A DNA stretch of 64,000 bases from Pirellulales bacterium (GTDB taxonomy: Bacteria; Planctomycetota; Planctomycetia; Pirellulales; JAEUIK01). A program made the translations under genes and the position numbers. The stretch covers positions 1-64,000 of the forward strand of contig JAIESQ010000062.1 of the NCBI GenBank assembly GCA_019745975.1, written 5' to 3'. Positions 1 through 8,590 of this stretch are shown one piece after another. Below the pieces are notes generated by a model. That model was not told the origin of the DNA, searched no databases, and worked only from the letters and a program-made list of their open reading frames with translations. How positions within the stretch are numbered: position 1 is the stretch's first letter; the number at the start of each line of letters is the position of its first letter.

Positions 1-88
1 TCTCGCAACCGCAGCTTGAGGGAAGAGCCGTTTTTCATGGAATACCAGTTACCGACGATTTCTCAGAAAGTGCAGGACCAAACTGGGC

Positions 89-244
89 TTGAAAATATAC
101 ATTGGTCCCAATCCGCAACTCGCGTGGCCAGTGTTCGCCTTGCTTTCATTCCTCGCCTGGAAAGCCGCGTGGGCTTTGGTCGAACGTCGGCGCGCTCGGC
201 GAGCAACACTTAGGCAAGACACCACCCATCCGCCACTCGGTTGA
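89..244 (+). CDS. possible small single-span membrane protein
   Basis: This is a weak candidate of about 51 codons from a TTG start to the TGA at 242-244. The reading frame contains one hydrophobic segment ([20 protein letters not shown]) followed by an Arg-rich tail, which is the layout of a small membrane-anchored peptide. An AGGA lies 11 nt before the TTG. The frame is open upstream to a stop at 17-19, so the start is uncertain. I do not recognise the family. It could be chance coding potential in high-GC DNA. The rest of 1-441 shows no other supported gene. Confidence 0.25.
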   Translation: MKIYIGPNPQLAWPVFALLSFLAWKAAWALVERRRARRATLRQDTTHPPLG

Positions 245-441
245 GGGATCGTACGCCGTCTCCTACAATATCCTTTGGCGGCGTTGGTCGGCTCGATTCC
301 CCCGTTCTGAAAGTCCTTTCCGCGATCGCGCGCGCTTGCCAGGGCAGAATACCCGGCAAGCGGCGGTTGCGACGAAGGGATTTCGCGCCGCCAGGCCCAC
401 CTGAGTTGCCCCCCCTCCCGACGCATCGCCGAAAGGGCGCA

Positions 442-2019
442 ATGAGCGAGCTGATGCACGAATGTGGGGTCGCTGCCCTCTACCATTTGCCAGGGCGCGA
501 CCCGAGCCCGCTTTGCACGCCCGACGGTCCCGAGCAGATTTCCAGGCTGATGCCCCGGATGCTCTTGGACATCCAGAACCGCGGCCAACTGTCGGCTGGC
601 ATGACGACCTACAGCGATCAGCGGCGCCAACTGCTGCTCACCTACAAGGAACTGGGCAACGTCAGCGAAGTGTTTCGCCTGAGCCATCGCGGTAAATTCG
701 AAAGCCTGATGCGCGAATTCGCCGGCCGGGCCGCCATCGGCCACACGCGCTACGCCACCTGCGGCGACGACGACCTCAGCTACGCCCAGCCCTTCGAGCG
801 GCACCATTTGCAAAAGTACAAGTGGTTCAGCTTTGCCTTTAACGGGCAGTTGGCCAACTACCTGGAACTGCGCGACGAGCTCTTGGCCGACGGCGAGAAC
901 TACCTCGCCCGCGAGAACGACACCGAAATCATCATGCACGCGATCAGCCGCGAGCTCTCGACGGCCGACCGGCCGACGCTCGTCGAGGCGCTCGAGCGGA
1001 TCTGCGGCCGCTTTGACGGCGCGTACTGTCTCGTGGTCCTCAGTGCGCTGGGCGACATGCTCGTGGCTCGCGATCCCCTCGGGCTGCGACCATTGTGCTT
1101 TGCCTTCGACGGGGCGCTGTTTGCCGCCGCCAGCGAGAGCGTCGCCCTGCTGAACCTTGGCTTCCCCGCCGAGCAGATCAAGTCGCTGCTGCCCGGCCAG
1201 GCCGCCACAATCGTCGACGGCCGCTTCGAGGTGGTGCGCTTCACTCCCAGCACACGGCGGGCGCATTGCTTCTTCGAGTGGATTTATTTCGCCAACGTGG
1301 CCAGCACGCTCGACGGCCGCAGTGTGTACGTCTCGCGCACGGCGCTCGGCGAGGAGCTGGCCCGGCTCGAGACCGTGCCGGTCGACGATGACACAATCGT
1401 CGTGCCCGTGCCCGACACGAGCAAAGCGGCGGCCGACGCCATGGCATTCCGCCTCAAGGTGCCGGCGCGCGAAGGCTTGATCCGCAACCGCTACACAGGG
1501 CGCACCTTCATCGAAGGGACCGACAATCGCAAGAGCAAGGTGGAGACCAAGTACACCCCCTTGCGCGAAGTGCTCGCCGGCAAGCGCGTGTTTCTGGTCG
1601 AAGATTCGATCGTCCGCTCCACCACGATGAAGGCCCTGCTCACGCGTATTCGCGACCTCGGCGGTGCCCGCGAGATCCATGTTCGCGTCGCCTGCCCGCC
1701 GATCGTGGCGCCCTGCTTCTACGGCATCGACATGTCGACGATCGGCGAGCTGTTCGCTCCGCGATTCATGGGCGACGGTCCGCTCACCGACGAAGTGCAG
1801 GCGCGAATGGCGGCCGCGCTGGGGGCCGACTCACTGCGCTATCTGCCAGTCGAATCGATCGCCCGCGCCATCAACCTCGACAGCGATCAGCTCTGCCAGG
1901 CCTGCATCACCGGTGAGTACCCCACCGCGTGCGGACACGAGCTCTACCAGGTGGCGCTGGGCAACGCACGGCGCAACGTGCAAGAGCGAACCTACGAAGT
2001 CGCCCGCGCCCCGCGGTAG
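442..2019 (+). CDS. purF: amidophosphoribosyltransferase (PurF)
   Basis: Catalyses the first committed step of purine synthesis: PRPP plus glutamine to 5-phosphoribosylamine. The 525-residue protein has an N-terminal class II glutamine amidotransferase domain. Its nucleophile is Cys8, in HECGVAAL, after a seven-residue leader that is probably cleaved, as in Bacillus PurF. HTRYAT and NGQLAN follow. The C-terminal phosphoribosyltransferase domain has the PRPP loop [13 protein letters not shown] at about 383-395. Cys276, Cys425, Cys485 and Cys488 fit the four [4Fe-4S] ligands of the Bacillus-type enzyme. The frame is open back to 241, but the ATG at 442 puts the Cys at the expected distance. The gene stands alone and converges with the next one. 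Confidence 0.95.
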   Translation: MSELMHECGVAALYHLPGRDPSPLCTPDGPEQISRLMPRMLLDIQNRGQLSAGMTTYSDQRRQLLLTYKELGNVSEVFRLSHRGKFESLMREFAGRAAIGHTRYATCGDDDLSYAQPFERHHLQKYKWFSFAFNGQLANYLELRDELLADGENYLARENDTEIIMHAISRELSTADRPTLVEALERICGRFDGAYCLVVLSALGDMLVARDPLGLRPLCFAFDGALFAAASESVALLNLGFPAEQIKSLLPGQAATIVDGRFEVVRFTPSTRRAHCFFEWIYFANVASTLDGRSVYVSRTALGEELARLETVPVDDDTIVVPVPDTSKAAADAMAFRLKVPAREGLIRNRYTGRTFIEGTDNRKSKVETKYTPLREVLAGKRVFLVEDSIVRSTTMKALLTRIRDLGGAREIHVRVACPPIVAPCFYGIDMSTIGELFAPRFMGDGPLTDEVQARMAAALGADSLRYLPVESIARAINLDSDQLCQACITGEYPTACGHELYQVALGNARRNVQERTYEVARAPR

Positions 2020-2100
2020 CGAAACTGGGACTGGCTCCGAGTGACGCACACCTCGGCGGTGGCAACCAACCCCATCGCGAGGTGCCTGTCCCACTTTCGC
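2019..2100. repeat. palindromic intergenic repeat between convergent genes
   Basis: The 13-mers at 2019-2031 (gcgaaactgggac) and 2088-2100 (gtcccactttcgc) are inverted repeats matching at 12 of 13 positions. Shorter complementary stretches (ccgag/ctcgg, cctcg/cgagg) lie inside. The element fills the gap between the convergent purF and the cytochrome-like gene. It could act as a bidirectional terminator. There is no T-tract, so this role is inferred. Confidence 0.6.
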
Positions 2101-2112
2101 CGCGAGGCTGCG

Positions 2113-5100
2113 CTACTTCTGCTCACCCCGCAGCGCCTCTTGCGCCGCGCGGTTCTTCAAGAACGCCACCAGGTCAATGAACTCCTGGAAGCTCAGTTGC
2201 GCCACGACCCCCTCGGGCATCAGGCTCGTGCGGCTTTCGACCAGCTCGTCGATCTCGTCGAGGGGGATCGTGATGTCCTTGGCCTGGGCATCGCGCAGCA
2301 CGACTTCACGCTCGTTGGCCGAGATTTTCAGCCCCGTGTAGACCTGCCCGCCGTTGGTCGTGGCGGTGAAGGCCGCGTACCCTTCCTTGATCTCTTTTGA
2401 CGGATCGAGCAGGGCTTCGAGCAGCTTGGCCACGCTTTGCGTCTCCCACACCTTGGTGAGATCGGGCCCGACCTGGCCGCCGGTCCCTTCGAGCTTGTGG
2501 CAGGTGACGCATTGCCCCTTCTGCGTGTTTAGAAACACGACGCGCCCTGCCTGCGGATCTCCGGTCGTCGTCACCAGCGATTCGACGCGCGCCGCATCCG
2601 CCGCTTCGGCCGAGCCGAGCAAGCTCCCCTTGTAGGCCTGGGCCAACAGCGCCGCGAGCTTGCCGCCATGGTCCTTTTCGAGATGCTGTTTGAGCGCGGC
2701 GGCCACTTGCGGCAGAAACTGCCGATCGATCTTGCCGGCGGCGAACCGCTCGCCGAGCTCCTTGGCGGTGTCGGCGCTGGAGCCCAAGGCCGCGATCGCG
2801 GCGCGCACACAACCAGCGTCGTCGCTATCGAGCAGTTTTTCGGCGACAGGGCGCGCCCGACCGAAATCGACTGCCGAGAGCATCTGCACCAGGTCGCCGC
2901 GCACATCGGCGGCCGCGGCATCGTCGACCAGTGCAAATAGCGGATCGAGCACCGTCTCAACACCCGGCGGAGTCTTGCCTCCCCAGGGCAACGACTCTTG
3001 CCGCAGTTTGCCGAGCGCCGCCACGGCGGCCTGTCGTTCGGACAAATCGCGCGAACCATCCTTGAGCAGTTCAACGAGCCGCGCCGACGCGCCAACGAGG
3101 TGGTTGTCGCCGATCACGCGGATCGCGGCCAACCGCATCGCCGGATCGTCGCTGGCCACCAGACCAAGCACCACGGGGAGCGTCTTTTCGGCGTGCGCGC
3201 CGCCGACCTTGGCCAAAGTTTCGAGCGCGGCCAATTTGACCGCCGGGTCAGCATCGGGATGCGCCACCAACCAATCGCCAACCGGCGTAGCATCAACCGG
3301 CGGCTCGACCTGAATCTGCCGGTAGGCCACTAGCAGGCGAATCCGCTGATCGTTAGTGAGCTGATTATCCTCGTCGAGCAATTCCTGGTACGCGAAGACC
3401 GCGGCCGGCGTGCGCAGGCATTCGAGCCCGGCGATGCCTGCCTCGCGATCGGCGGCGTCGGACGATTCGGCCCAGCCGATCAAGGCCGCAACTAGCACGG
3501 CTGGCGTTTGCTCCGCGCCGCGAAACAGCCCGTCGCGCAGATAAGGATCACTCGGGTCCGCCGCTCGCCAGTTCTTTAGCAGATGGACAATCCGCAGCTG
3601 GTCCGACAGAGCATCGTCGGGCTCAAGTTCACCTTCAAGTTCAAAAAAGGCCGACACCTGTCCTAGAGCCATCCCCGCGGCACGGCGTACTGCCGGATGA
3701 GGATCGTCAAGGTACCCACGCAGCGCAGAGCATACTCGCGCACGATCTGGTTGTTTGCCGACTAAGCCGCGAGCAGAATCAATCAGCGTGGGGGTGCGAC
3801 CGATCAACTCGGCCGCCAGCCTCCGCATTTCAAATGATGGGTCCGAAAGTACCTTGGTTAACGCTTCGCAAGCTCTTCGCGCCGCGAATTGGCTTCCGAA
3901 ATCACTTCTAAAATGGCACAGCGCCGCCGCGGCCATTGCCCGCGCCGGCTCCGGCCGCTTCGTGTCGAGCGTCACCAAGATGAACATCTCGCAGCACGCC
4001 TTGAGATTGTTCTTGCCGCGCGCGAGCAGTTCGCGCTGCACGCGCCGCCGAATCTCATAATCCGGCGTGTCGAGCAACTTCCACAGCGCGTCGTCGCTAA
4101 GCTTGGCAATTCGCTGCCAAGAATCGATCGGCTGCCGCGCGATCGCCGGCACGTCGGGCGTGCCCCCCCACGTCAGGCGATAGATGCGGCCGTGCTTGCC
4201 GTCTCCCCACAACCGCCCCGCGCCGCCGCTGTCGGTTCGCCAGTCGGCGATGTAGATCGCGCCGTCGGGCCCTTGCACGGCATGACACGGCCGGAACAGC
4301 CCGTCGTCCGACTTCATCAGTTCGAACTGCTCGGTGACGGTGAACGTGCTCCCCGCCCGCTCAATCCGATAGGCCCGCACCATCTTGCGGAACACGTCAG
4401 GATAAATGAGCAGCCCGCGGAAGAACTCGGGAAACGCCGTCCCTTGATAGATCAACAACCCGGCCGGCGAACCGCGCCCCGTTTTCAGCATCGAGGGCAA
4501 CCGACCGGGCCGCTCGCCAAACACCGAGCCGCGATCAAAATCGGTGCGGCAGCAGATCGTGCCGCCCGCCAGCCGCCAGCCGTAGTCGGCCCCTTCGGCC
4601 ACGTGCATCAAGCGCACGCCCTGGAACTTCGAGCCATCCTCCTGGTCATTGTCGACGTGAAACACGTTGCCCAAGTGGTCAAAGGCCACGTCGCGATACG
4701 GATTGCGAAAGCCGCGCGCCACCTCATGCAAGTCGCTGCCATCGGGCCGACAGCGAAACACCGCCCCCGTGCGCAGCACAATCGCGCGGCTACCGTCGGA
4801 GCCTTCGCCCCGGTTGTCATCGTCGCCCGAAGTGATGTACAGCCAACCGTCAGGCGAGACCGTCATGCCCGAGGCCTGGTGATGATGAAACCCGCACAGC
4901 CCGCGCACCAGCTCTTGCTCTTCCCAACCCCCTTGTCCGTTGGGGCGGCGGCGCACGATATGTCCCAAGCTAGACAGGTAGACCCAACCATCGTGCAAGA
5001 GCAGGCTCGAAGGGATCTCCAGGTCGTCCATCACGACCTTGGCCTGGTCGTAGCCTCCGTCGCCGTTGGTATCGGCCAGCGTTTTGAGCTCGTCGCGCTC

Positions 5101-5496
5101 GCTTTTCTTCATCCGGTTGACGATGCCGGTCGTGCCGTCGCGAAACTTGACTTCGTAAGTCGTGTGCTCCGACTCGCGGGCGAAGCGCCACTCGAGCACG
5201 TACGGCGTGCCATCGTCGGCGAAGGCCAGCCCCACCGGGTTCACCACCGCCGGCTCTTCAGCGACGATTTCGACGCGGACCCCCGCGGGCGTATGAATGC
5301 CGGCGAGCCGCGGGTCGAGCGACCCTTGATCGATCAAGCGCACCCAACCGGGCGCGGGGCGCGCTTCGGTCTCGTCGCGGTTGTAGTCGACCGGAGCCGG
5401 TGGCGGGCTCGGAGACGTCGTTTCCGCGTGAACTTCTAGAGCACTCGTCACCAGAAGCGCGACGACAAAACAGGCGGGCAATTTGACTGCTGGCAT
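2113..5496 (-). CDS. PVC-type membrane-bound dehydrogenase-like protein with HEAT repeats and cytochrome c domain
   Basis: A large exported protein of about 1127 residues. It starts with a signal peptide (MPAVKLPACFVVALLVTSA). Next is a beta-propeller resembling soluble glucose/sorbosone dehydrogenases (about 40-440, with VGLAFADDG, DGWLYITSGD and GAIYIADW). HEAT-like helical repeats follow (about 450-960), then a C-terminal c-type haem domain with CVTCH at 996-1000 and a possible axial Met in SLMPEG (about 1093). This order matches the planctomycete/Verrucomicrobia family called putative membrane-bound dehydrogenase. A periplasmic sugar-oxidation role is inferred. An upstream in-frame ATG at 5538 would add 14 residues and bury the signal peptide, so 5496 is preferred. 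Confidence 0.9.
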   Translation of the reverse strand: MPAVKLPACFVVALLVTSALEVHAETTSPSPPPAPVDYNRDETEARPAPGWVRLIDQGSLDPRLAGIHTPAGVRVEIVAEEPAVVNPVGLAFADDGTPYVLEWRFARESEHTTYEVKFRDGTTGIVNRMKKSERDELKTLADTNGDGGYDQAKVVMDDLEIPSSLLLHDGWVYLSSLGHIVRRRPNGQGGWEEQELVRGLCGFHHHQASGMTVSPDGWLYITSGDDDNRGEGSDGSRAIVLRTGAVFRCRPDGSDLHEVARGFRNPYRDVAFDHLGNVFHVDNDQEDGSKFQGVRLMHVAEGADYGWRLAGGTICCRTDFDRGSVFGERPGRLPSMLKTGRGSPAGLLIYQGTAFPEFFRGLLIYPDVFRKMVRAYRIERAGSTFTVTEQFELMKSDDGLFRPCHAVQGPDGAIYIADWRTDSGGAGRLWGDGKHGRIYRLTWGGTPDVPAIARQPIDSWQRIAKLSDDALWKLLDTPDYEIRRRVQRELLARGKNNLKACCEMFILVTLDTKRPEPARAMAAAALCHFRSDFGSQFAARRACEALTKVLSDPSFEMRRLAAELIGRTPTLIDSARGLVGKQPDRARVCSALRGYLDDPHPAVRRAAGMALGQVSAFFELEGELEPDDALSDQLRIVHLLKNWRAADPSDPYLRDGLFRGAEQTPAVLVAALIGWAESSDAADREAGIAGLECLRTPAAVFAYQELLDEDNQLTNDQRIRLLVAYRQIQVEPPVDATPVGDWLVAHPDADPAVKLAALETLAKVGGAHAEKTLPVVLGLVASDDPAMRLAAIRVIGDNHLVGASARLVELLKDGSRDLSERQAAVAALGKLRQESLPWGGKTPPGVETVLDPLFALVDDAAAADVRGDLVQMLSAVDFGRARPVAEKLLDSDDAGCVRAAIAALGSSADTAKELGERFAAGKIDRQFLPQVAAALKQHLEKDHGGKLAALLAQAYKGSLLGSAEAADAARVESLVTTTGDPQAGRVVFLNTQKGQCVTCHKLEGTGGQVGPDLTKVWETQSVAKLLEALLDPSKEIKEGYAAFTATTNGGQVYTGLKISANEREVVLRDAQAKDITIPLDEIDELVESRTSLMPEGVVAQLSFQEFIDLVAFLKNRAAQEALRGEQK

Positions 5497-5714
5497 GAAC
5501 CGTTCGTGGGCAAGAGCGTGTGGCGATCCACTGGCCAAGACGAGCCTCGACCAGCCGAAGTTTGAGCTAACCAGATAACGACTTCGGTTGATTAAAGGCT
5601 GCCGCGCCCCGCAGGGTCAAGCGGCCGACCGACCTAGCTGGGGCGCCCGTCGACTGATAAAATCCGGCGTCACCATAACTTCGACGTGCACCCCTCTTTC
5701 GACTGCAAGGTACC

Positions 5715-5813
5715 ATGGCCAAACCACATCGAGTTTTGAAGAAAGCCAACCACGGCGCCCGGCCCGCCAGCAGCAAGGCCCGTCGTCTGAAGCGCAAGCC
5801 CGTGCGAACGTAG
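5715..5813 (+). CDS. very small basic protein (32 aa)
   Basis: An ATG at 5715 opens a 32-codon frame ending at TAG 5811-5813. The predicted peptide starts MAKPHRVLKKANHGARPASS and ends KARRLKRKPVRT. About a third of its residues are Lys or Arg, with no hydrophobic segment. That composition suggests nucleic-acid or ribosome binding, but the function is unknown. It lies 169 bp before the FabZ-type gene and runs the same way. No strong ribosome-binding site is visible. I favour a real gene because the composition is coherent, but conservation must decide. Confidence 0.5.
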   Translation: MAKPHRVLKKANHGARPASSKARRLKRKPVRT

Positions 5814-5969
5814 CGTGTGGCCGCGCGATTCCGTCCGGCGTTTGCCGCGTCGGTCAGTCTGAGTTGAACCGGCGACCGAGGTCGCGGCGCGACTCCCAGG
5901 GCTCGGCACGCGCCCAGCCGAGACGGTCCCAACACCGGGTGCGGCGCCACTGGCAGGCCGTATATCCGT

Positions 5970-5977
5970 GGAGGTGG
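5970..5977 (+). promoter_or_regulatory. ribosome binding site that decides the FabZ-type start
   Basis: GGAGGTGG sits 5 nt before the GTG at 5983 and overlaps the alternative in-frame GTG at 5968. It therefore favours the downstream start. Confidence 0.7.
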
Positions 5978-5982
5978 TTATC

Positions 5983-6507
5983 GTGTCGAACAAGGAACGG
6001 ATCTTCGAGTTCTGCGAACTCGACTTCAATTCCATCATCGCCGATCAAGACGAGATTCGCCGCCACAATCCGCAGCGATTCGAAGTCGAGCAGTTGACCG
6101 GCATCGTCTTCGAAGACGACGTCCGCAAACGCTGCGTCGGCTACAAAGACGTGACCGACCGCGAATTCTGGGTCCGCGGCCATATGCCCGGCATGCCGAT
6201 CATGCCCGGCGTGATCATCCTCGAAGCCGCCGCCCAGCTCTGCAGCTACTACGTACACAAGTTCAAGCTGATGGGCCCCGGCGTGATCCTCGGCCTGGGT
6301 GGGCTCGAGGAAGTCCGCTTTCGCGACCCCGTCCGCCCTGGCGATCGCTTGATCGTGGGCGCCGAGCTGCTCAAGATGCGCTCCGGCGCGATGTGCGTTT
6401 GCCGTTTCCAGGCCTACGTCGGCCAGTCGCTCGTGGCCGAAGGCAAGATCAAAGGGGTCGCGCTACCGATCGACGCGCTGGCCCACGTGTCTGGTACGGT
6501 CACCTGA
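5983..6507 (+). CDS. FabZ-type 3-hydroxyacyl-ACP dehydratase
   Basis: A hot-dog-fold protein of 174 residues from the GTG at 5983. The dehydratase signature GHMPGMPIMPGVIILEAAAQ is intact, with catalytic His67 and Glu81. FabZ enzymes dehydrate 3-hydroxyacyl-ACP to enoyl-ACP in fatty-acid or lipid A synthesis. The protein is longer than typical FabZ (about 145-150 aa) because of an N-terminal extension of about 30 residues. It could be a specialised paralogue, so no symbol is assigned. An upstream GTG at 5968 would add five residues, but the Shine-Dalgarno position argues against it. Confidence 0.85.
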   Translation: MSNKERIFEFCELDFNSIIADQDEIRRHNPQRFEVEQLTGIVFEDDVRKRCVGYKDVTDREFWVRGHMPGMPIMPGVIILEAAAQLCSYYVHKFKLMGPGVILGLGGLEEVRFRDPVRPGDRLIVGAELLKMRSGAMCVCRFQAYVGQSLVAEGKIKGVALPIDALAHVSGTVT

Positions 6508-6599
6508 CCCGCGCCGCTCGTCGCCGCCGGCCATGACGAGTCGATCCGAGAACCGCTCGCGAGCGGCGTTTGGCCGACAACGGACCACGCGACCGTACC

Positions 6600-7460
6600 A
6601 TGCCCTTCTTCCCCATCCGCGACGACAATCCCAGCCATCGGTTGCCCGTGGTCACCTTGGGCATCATCGGGGTGAACGTCGTCATGCTGGTTTGGCTGGC
6701 GCGGCTCCCCCCCTTGCAACAGCAGTTGGTCGTTTACGAGCGCGGATTCGTCCCCGCGCGCATCGGCGCCATGCTGCGCGGCCAGGCGCTCGACGTCAAA
6801 ATCGGCCAAACGTTCCGCCACCCGCGCTTCGGCGTGCCACTGCAGGTGGTGCGCACCTACGAATTGGGTGCCAGCCCTCGCCGCGTCTTCGCGTCGCTCC
6901 TCACCACGATGTTCTTGCACGCCGGCTGGCAGCACCTGGTCGGCAACATGTGGTTTCTCTTGATCTTCGGTAACAACGTCGAAGACCGGTTAGGCCACAT
7001 CGCCTACTTGGGCTTCTATCTCTTGGGAGGACTGCTCGCGACCGCCGGACACTGGGTGCAAGATCCCGCGAGCATGACGCCTGTCGTCGGCGCCTCGGGC
7101 GCGGTCGCGGCCGTGCTCGGCGCCTACGCCGTGACCTGGCCCTGGGCGCGCATTCATACGCTGCTGCTCTTGGGCTGCATTCCCCTGTTCCTCGACTTTC
7201 CCTCGCTGGTCGTGCTGGGGGTCTGGTTCGTCGTGCAATTGCTGTCGGCCCGCGCCGCGATCGGCGTCGAAATGACCGGCGGCGTGGCCTTTCTCGCGCA
7301 CGCCTGCGGATTCGTCGCCGGCGCGGTCCTCATGCCACTGGCCTGTCGCCTGATTCCCGACCATTCGCCGCGCCCGGCCCCGCGCTGGGACGACGACGAT
7401 GACGACGACGAGCCCTCCTACATCGACGAAGACGTCTGGGACCGCCGCCCCTATCCGTGA
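6600..7460 (+). CDS. rhomboid family intramembrane serine protease
   Basis: A polytopic membrane protein of 286 residues. It has the rhomboid hallmarks: HxxxxHxxxN in FLHAGWQHLVGNMWF (His107, His112, Asn116), the catalytic Ser in GASG (Ser166), and a late His in FLAHACGF (His234). These fit the Ser-His dyad for cleaving single-pass proteins within the membrane. A cytoplasmic or periplasmic tail after the last helix contains a run of seven Asp and further acidic residues. The ATG at 6600 is preferred to the in-frame codon at 6570 because homologues begin close to the first membrane segment. trmB starts 13 bp after its stop, suggesting co-transcription. The natural substrate is unknown. Confidence 0.9.
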   Translation: MPFFPIRDDNPSHRLPVVTLGIIGVNVVMLVWLARLPPLQQQLVVYERGFVPARIGAMLRGQALDVKIGQTFRHPRFGVPLQVVRTYELGASPRRVFASLLTTMFLHAGWQHLVGNMWFLLIFGNNVEDRLGHIAYLGFYLLGGLLATAGHWVQDPASMTPVVGASGAVAAVLGAYAVTWPWARIHTLLLLGCIPLFLDFPSLVVLGVWFVVQLLSARAAIGVEMTGGVAFLAHACGFVAGAVLMPLACRLIPDHSPRPAPRWDDDDDDDEPSYIDEDVWDRRPYP

Positions 7461-7473
7461 GTGTGCCACGCCG

Positions 7474-8118
7474 ATGCCGCGACGCGCTCCCCGCCGCGTA
7501 GACCCCGCGCTCGATCTGGGGCGCCATCTGCTCGCGCCCGACGATCTGCCGCGCCCCTGGGACGCCGCGCGCTTGTTCGGCCGCACCGCCCTTCTGGAAA
7601 TCGAAGTCGGCTCCGGCAAGGGGCTCTTTCTCACGGCCGCCGCCCAGGCCCGCCCCGACGTCAACTTTCTGGGCATCGAGATCGCCCGCAAGTTCGCCGA
7701 GGCCGTGGCGGCGCGGCTCGCTCGCTCCGGCGTGACCAATGCGCGGGTGCTTAACGGCGACGCGCAGCGGCTATTTGCCGAGCTGCTCCCCGACGCTTCG
7801 CTGGCCGCCGTGCATGTCTATTTTCCCGATCCGTGGTGGAAAAAGCGGCATCACAAGCGCCGCCTGATGAACGACCGCTTCGTGCGCGATGTCGAGCGCA
7901 CGCTGTCCCCCGGCGGAGTGCTGCAATTCTGGACCGATGTCGCAGAGTACTTCACCGCTTCGTTGGAACTGATCGCGCGATCGACTTCGCTCGGCCCGCC
8001 GCGCCCGGTCGCCGAGCGCGCCGCCGAGCACGATCTCGACTACCGCACGCACTTCGAGCGGCGCATGCGGTTGCACGGCCAGCCGGTCTACCGCGCCGAG
8101 TTCGTCAAACCCGGCTGA
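7474..8118 (+). CDS. trmB: tRNA (guanine-N7-)-methyltransferase
   Basis: A class I SAM-dependent methyltransferase of 214 residues that makes m7G46 in the variable loop of tRNAs. The SAM-binding motif LEIEVGSGKG is at 41-50. The family signature VHVYFPDPWWKKRHHKRR is at about 113-130 and carries the Asp/Pro and basic residues used for tRNA and catalysis. The frame is open upstream into the rhomboid gene. The ATG at 7474, 13 bp after the rhomboid stop, gives the usual N-terminus and length. Confidence 0.94.
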   Translation: MPRRAPRRVDPALDLGRHLLAPDDLPRPWDAARLFGRTALLEIEVGSGKGLFLTAAAQARPDVNFLGIEIARKFAEAVAARLARSGVTNARVLNGDAQRLFAELLPDASLAAVHVYFPDPWWKKRHHKRRLMNDRFVRDVERTLSPGGVLQFWTDVAEYFTASLELIARSTSLGPPRPVAERAAEHDLDYRTHFERRMRLHGQPVYRAEFVKPG

Positions 8119-8163
8119 CGCCAGCGGACTGGTACATCGTTCGGTCTCCGGCTCTGCGCCCGG

Positions 8164-8323
8164 TGTGCCACTGCTTGGTCGTCGGCCGATGTCGCGTCGT
8201 ACTATCGATTTGGTGTCCGCCGACGAACAAGCAGTGCAAGTCACACGCAAGATACTCGGCACTGCTTGCCGGTGCGGCATGTCTACGAGACTCACTCTGG
8301 ATCGACCGGCAAGCAGTGGCACA
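8164..8323. repeat. four-arm palindromic intergenic repeat, copy 1
   Basis: Perfect 14-bp outer arms lie at 8164-8177 (tgtgccactgcttg) and 8310-8323. Inner arms lie at 8228-8237 and 8259-8268 (10 bp, perfect). An alternative 14-bp hairpin pairs 8260-8273 with 8305-8318. The same motif (gtgccactgc...gcagtggcac) recurs in the element at 8441-8571. The open frames crossing this element are artefacts of the repeat. Confidence 0.8.
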
Positions 8324-8440
8324 CGAACCGTGCCGGGGACTGTCCCGTTTTTTGGTGCGCGATATCGCCCCAATGGCAGTAGCGCCGGCCTGGAATGCAG
8401 CGATGACGATGAGCGGCAGCTACAATGTCACGGTTCGCTA

Positions 8441-8571
8441 GAAGCGGTTTCAAAACCTGGTTTGGGTGCCACTGCTGGCTTGCCCAGCAGTGCAAAGTTC
8501 GACACGGCACTGCTAGACGTTTCTTGCAGTGGCACCCGACGTCGGTTCATCGCCGGTTTTGAAACTGCTTC
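8441..8571. repeat. nested palindromic repeat, copy 2, upstream of esterase
   Basis: Three nested inverted-repeat layers are present. The outer arms gaagcggtttcaaaacc (8441-8457) and ggttttgaaactgcttc (8555-8571) match at 16 of 17 positions. The middle arms at 8464-8475 and 8526-8537 are 12 bp and perfect. A 9-bp hairpin is formed by 8470-8478 and 8484-8492. It ends 20 bp before the esterase start, so it lies in that gene's leader. It may affect expression of that gene; this is an inference. Confidence 0.8.
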
Positions 8572-8590
8572 TACTCACAGGAGATTCCCC

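Noticed and set aside
49-1680. Long minus-strand open frame (543 codons) opposite purF
   Set aside because: It lies antisense to a clear purF with conserved catalytic residues. Its translation shows no domain and is typical of high-GC antisense openness.
3889-5439. Long plus-strand open frame (516 codons) opposite the cytochrome/HEAT protein
   Set aside because: It is antisense to a protein with a signal peptide, HEAT repeats and CxxCH. The frame is His/Arg/Pro-rich without motifs.
8165-8590. N-terminal extension of the esterase frame through the repeats
   Set aside because: The extension encodes repeat DNA. A good ribosome-binding site and signal peptide place the start at 8591.
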